In this document: positions 45,961 to 48,647 of the stretch, one piece after another
How the letters are laid out: every line of letters starts with the position of its first letter
How positions within the stretch are numbered: the first letter of the stretch is position 1
Assembly (NCBI GenBank): GCA_027596195.1
Contig: JADGJG010000081.1
Span: forward strand, 1-48,647
Reading direction: 5' to 3'
DNA length: 48,647 bases
Source of the DNA: Podochytrium sp. JEL0797
Lineage: Eukaryota; Chytridiomycota; Chytridiomycetes; Chytridiales; Chytriomycetaceae
Notes under the pieces: generated by a model
The model's input: only the letters and a program-made list of their open reading frames with translations
What the model was told of the DNA's origin: nothing
The model's database searches: none
Program-made: the position numbers and the translations under genes

Positions 45961-46134
45961 CTAACTCCGAGGAGGAATACTTTATGCATGTTTAAGTTTT
46001 GTGTCCTTTCGAGTTTCTCTTTGAGGTTCTACAAAAAATCCAATTGGAGAAAAAAAAGGGAGTGATTTTCAGTGCCGCTCAGAAATTCGCCTATTCTGGA
46101 AGTTGTCCACCGGAATCTGATATCCTAACCTGAA

Positions 46135-46180
46135 TGCGTGTCAATTCGGTTGAATGTGGGACTTGGATGGATAAGACGAG
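46135..46180 (+). repeat. Short debranching-enzyme relic
   Basis: About 40 bp resembling the NCGTWMDK-coding segment of the debranching enzyme (44,255-44,290): GTTGAATGTGGGACTTGGATGGA. A third, tiny fragment of this gene in the window. Confidence 0.6.
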
Positions 46181-46256
46181 AAACCCGTGTGCTCGACAAT
46201 AGCAACTTGGGGACAGGAATCAATTTTCTTTCCACATGCAGCAGTAGGCTGTAGCT

Positions 46257-46799
46257 TCAAAAATGGAAAAGGAGAAATGGATGGAAAACTGAAGAGCTTG
46301 AAACTTCTTGAATGCTGGGCAGTGTCACAACAAGGATCTCCTTGTTTGATTCCAAACGCTTGGGGCCAATATGAATTGCATGCGACATTTTTGAACACTC
46401 CGAGAAAGACTGGGTCTGCGCAATCTCAATCTTTGGAATGCATGAACACTCTGTAGCGGCATCTGCATGATCCGAAAATTCCAATCTGTGCTTTGAGGAG
46501 GTAATACAACTGGTTGAAGGATTGGTTGGGTGTTGCTTTACTACCTCCCATTGGAAAAGACATTGGCCATGGTTTTTGTTGTAGTGGGCAACGGAGTTTG
46601 TTGAGCCCACGTTGTTCTGAAATTTGTTGTGGCAGTGGTGGTGGAGGGAGATGCTGCTATGAAACTCGCTCCTTCGTCTGCGGCCGATACTGATGCTCAC
46701 TTGCAATACTTTCCTCTGTTTGGATAACACAGAACCGACGACGAGAGTGCATCGCCACATTCGGCGGCTTTTTCTGGCTTCCCACGACCGGCTGCTCAC
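46257..46799 (-). other. Orphan 180-codon open frame, coding status unclear
   Basis: An uninterrupted minus-strand frame of 180 codons rich in Ser, His and Lys, with no family resemblance. The opposite strand also carries a protein-like frame (46,187-46,456, with SFKNGKGEMDGKLKSLKLLECW). No transposon ends, signal peptide or partner exons seen. It may be a decayed mobile or species-specific gene, or chance. Confidence 0.25.
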
Positions 46800-46874
46800 A
46801 GCCGAACGACGCTGAGAACCAAGTTCGGCTTATGTGAGTGCTTCGCTAGAGGGGATCACGAGCACAATTCATTT

Positions 46875-48595
46875 TTATTCGACCGCCCGCGATTCATACG
46901 TATCGTCCGCCAAAACCATTTCCAAACTCATTCCATCAAACGAAGAACCGTTCGACGCTTTTCCAATGATCTCACCTTTGTTTTGAGGTGCCACATTTGC
47001 GGTTTTGTTTCGAAAATTATCCCGAGTTTCTTGTGCCCTACTTTCTGAAGGGGGGGTATGCTTTTCCGCTGGTTCTTTCTGTGGGTTCGCTCTCATCAGT
47101 TCCAATAAGGTATCACTTGGCGCGCAAGACTGCAAAGGAACAGTTTGGTCATTTGATGAAGTGTATGCCGCTCCTGCAGGAGATTCAGATTCCTCCGAAA
47201 GATCCATCTTCTTTATACTCCGTATTGGTTCATTTGGAGGTGAAGATATCAAATCGTTGAGACTTTGAGTGGCCGCCAATTTCCGAACAGCGAGCGAGGA
47301 TTCAAGGACAGTTTGGCGAGTATTCACAGATGTGCTTGGTCGGATGTAATGACGCGGAGTTGCGCTTGGCGTAAAAGATGTTCTGGGTGTGCTGCTTTGG
47401 GTGGATCCTTGATTCCGTGTCAATTTTGGCGATCTTGCTGAAACTTCGATTCCCTGCACCTTACATATTTAGCTGGGGAATTCACCACACTTTTGAAAAT
47501 ATGCATGCTTACAAAGGCTTCCAAGATGGTTTTCTTTTTGGGACTCGCTGAAACGCGTGACGAACTTGACGAACTTTCGACAGGGGTCCCTGTCTCACGA
47601 CGCGGTGTGCTGGATTCCGATTTTCGACTGGATTCGACAGAACTACTTGCAGAACAGGAAGCTGAACCACCATCACTCTCGACACTGCTCGTGGACGCGC
47701 GAGACCCAGCATTCGCAACCATCAGATTTTTAACCGGAAACAAGACCGAAGCGCCCAAGTCCACCCCCGCCTCCACATTCGCCTTCCCCGGCGCCTTCAT
47801 CACAGGCTCCCCATCAGCCCCAACACGCGTGTACCCAAAATAACTGAGCCCAATATCCGCTGCCAAAGTAGCCGTCTTGCCCACCGTTCTTGCAATCTGT
47901 TTGACTCTGTACTCACGGGATTTTTTGCCCGCATATTCGGCTACGCTGCCTGCGAAGACGAATGCGGATTTTCGCGGGTTTGTGGGCCCCGCGACGTTGT
48001 TGTTGATTTGTAGGGAGTCCAAATCGTTTTCGAACGGGGAAGCGTGGTTGTCAAAGTAATCTTCGCGAAATTCGTCTTCCGAGGATGTCGTTGCGCGTGC
48101 CTTCCCTTTCGGAGAAAGTGGCGTCGAAGCGAGTGAAGACGCTGAACCCGGGGATCCCCCAACAACGCGCAACTGGATCGACTCGGTTTCGCGTTTCATG
48201 GTTTCGTAAATGATTTCGTCGTCGGAACTGGTTTCGAGGTCGTCGTTGAAACAAATTCCGGTGGTGAGGACAGGTTTTCGGGTACGGTTTTGGGTGGGTT
48301 GCTGTTGAACGCGGGTGGAGGGCTCTGGAATGCCAGGTTGTGGACAGATTTCATCGTCGACTGCTTCTACAAAGTCGTCTTCTGCTTCTTCTTCAGTGAC
48401 TGGATCCATAGGAGGTTCTTGTTTGCCGTTCTTGTGTGGAGGAAGTTGCGGAGTGAATTCCGGGGTGCTCGAAACCGAGGCTGACCTCGACAACGTGCTC
48501 CTAGCCGTGCCTCTCCTCCTCGACATTGACCGCGCCCGAGACTCCGAAGCCGATCCATCCATATCCCCCTCCCAATCCCCACCATCCTCCCCCAT
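46875..48595 (-). CDS. Ser-rich protein of unknown function, 5' end possibly outside window
   Basis: At least 555 aa on the minus strand; exons 48595-47513 and 47459-46875 (53-bp intron, phase 0). The frame stays open upstream of the Met at 48595 towards the window edge, so the true start may lie outside. The protein is mostly disordered: Ser/Arg-rich N-terminus, acidic stretch (EEEAEDDFVEAVDDE), poly-Ser tracts and a Pro/Ser/Thr C-terminus. One ordered-looking region is RKSAFVFAGSVAEYAGKKSR followed by IARTVGKTATLAADIGLSYFGY, with a possible amphipathic or weak hydrophobic helix. No family recognised. Confidence 0.6.
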
Positions 48596-48647
48596 CTCAT
48601 CTACCGAATCCCAAAAAAACCCACCCCTCCCTCCTGAAGGCCAAAAC

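Overview
The window is nuclear DNA of a compact-genome fungus, most likely an early-diverging zoosporic (chytrid-like) lineage. Genes are split by many short GT-AG introns, mostly 46-100 bp. Fungal-type families (UPF0658, Prm10/ThrE, WSC) sit beside an Integrator subunit-9 homologue, which I would not expect in yeasts or filamentous Dikarya. The lineage is an inference; no ribosomal or mitochondrial marker is present.

Layout. 2-313: 3' end of a WSC-domain gene. 633-2923: INTS9-like gene. About 3.0-4.35 kb: an unrecognised, probably disrupted gene. 4.65-10.7 kb: four paralogous UPF0658 Golgi membrane proteins (three +, one -). 11.15-12.09 kb: Topors-like RING E3 ligase. 12.13-13.68 kb (-): type II membrane glycosyltransferase-like protein. 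13.7-15.1 kb: mitochondrial folate/FAD-type carrier. 15.2-17.35 kb: PP1 catalytic subunit. 17,048-24,048: a direct tandem duplication of about 3.5 kb. Each unit holds the PP1 3' end, a small gene Y, a single-pass surface protein X and a Prm10 fragment. It is followed by a third X paralogue (24.0-25.0 kb) and the full-length Prm10/ThrE transporter (25.2-27.4 kb). Then come PWP1 (27.6-29.4 kb, -), a two-repeat protein of unknown function (29.9-31.9 kb, +), a small helical protein (32.1-32.8 kb, +), a repeat-rich interval with a glycogen-debranching-enzyme relic (32.8-34.2 kb), a six-domain WSC surface protein (34.3-37.3 kb, -), an F-box/LRR gene with a frame break (37.4-38.6 kb, -), the complete glycogen debranching enzyme (39.46-45.34 kb, +), more repeats (45.3-46.9 kb), and a Ser-rich protein running off the right edge (-).

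The genes do not form one pathway. They are mostly housekeeping (snRNA/mRNA 3'-end processing, ribosome assembly, glycogen breakdown, PP1 signalling, mitochondrial cofactor transport) mixed with expanding surface or membrane families. PP1 and the debranching enzyme could both act in glycogen metabolism, but here they are 22 kb apart.

The most informative feature is recent segmental duplication: the 3.5-kb tandem duplication with readable breakpoints, an inverted repeat (about 33.1-34.2 kb against 44.2-46.0 kb) bracketing the WSC, LRR and debranching-enzyme genes, and expansions of UPF0658, X and WSC sequences with visible intron gain or loss. Exon boundaries were placed by hand from splice signals, reading-frame continuity and recalled family sequences. 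Most complete gene models close exactly in phase.
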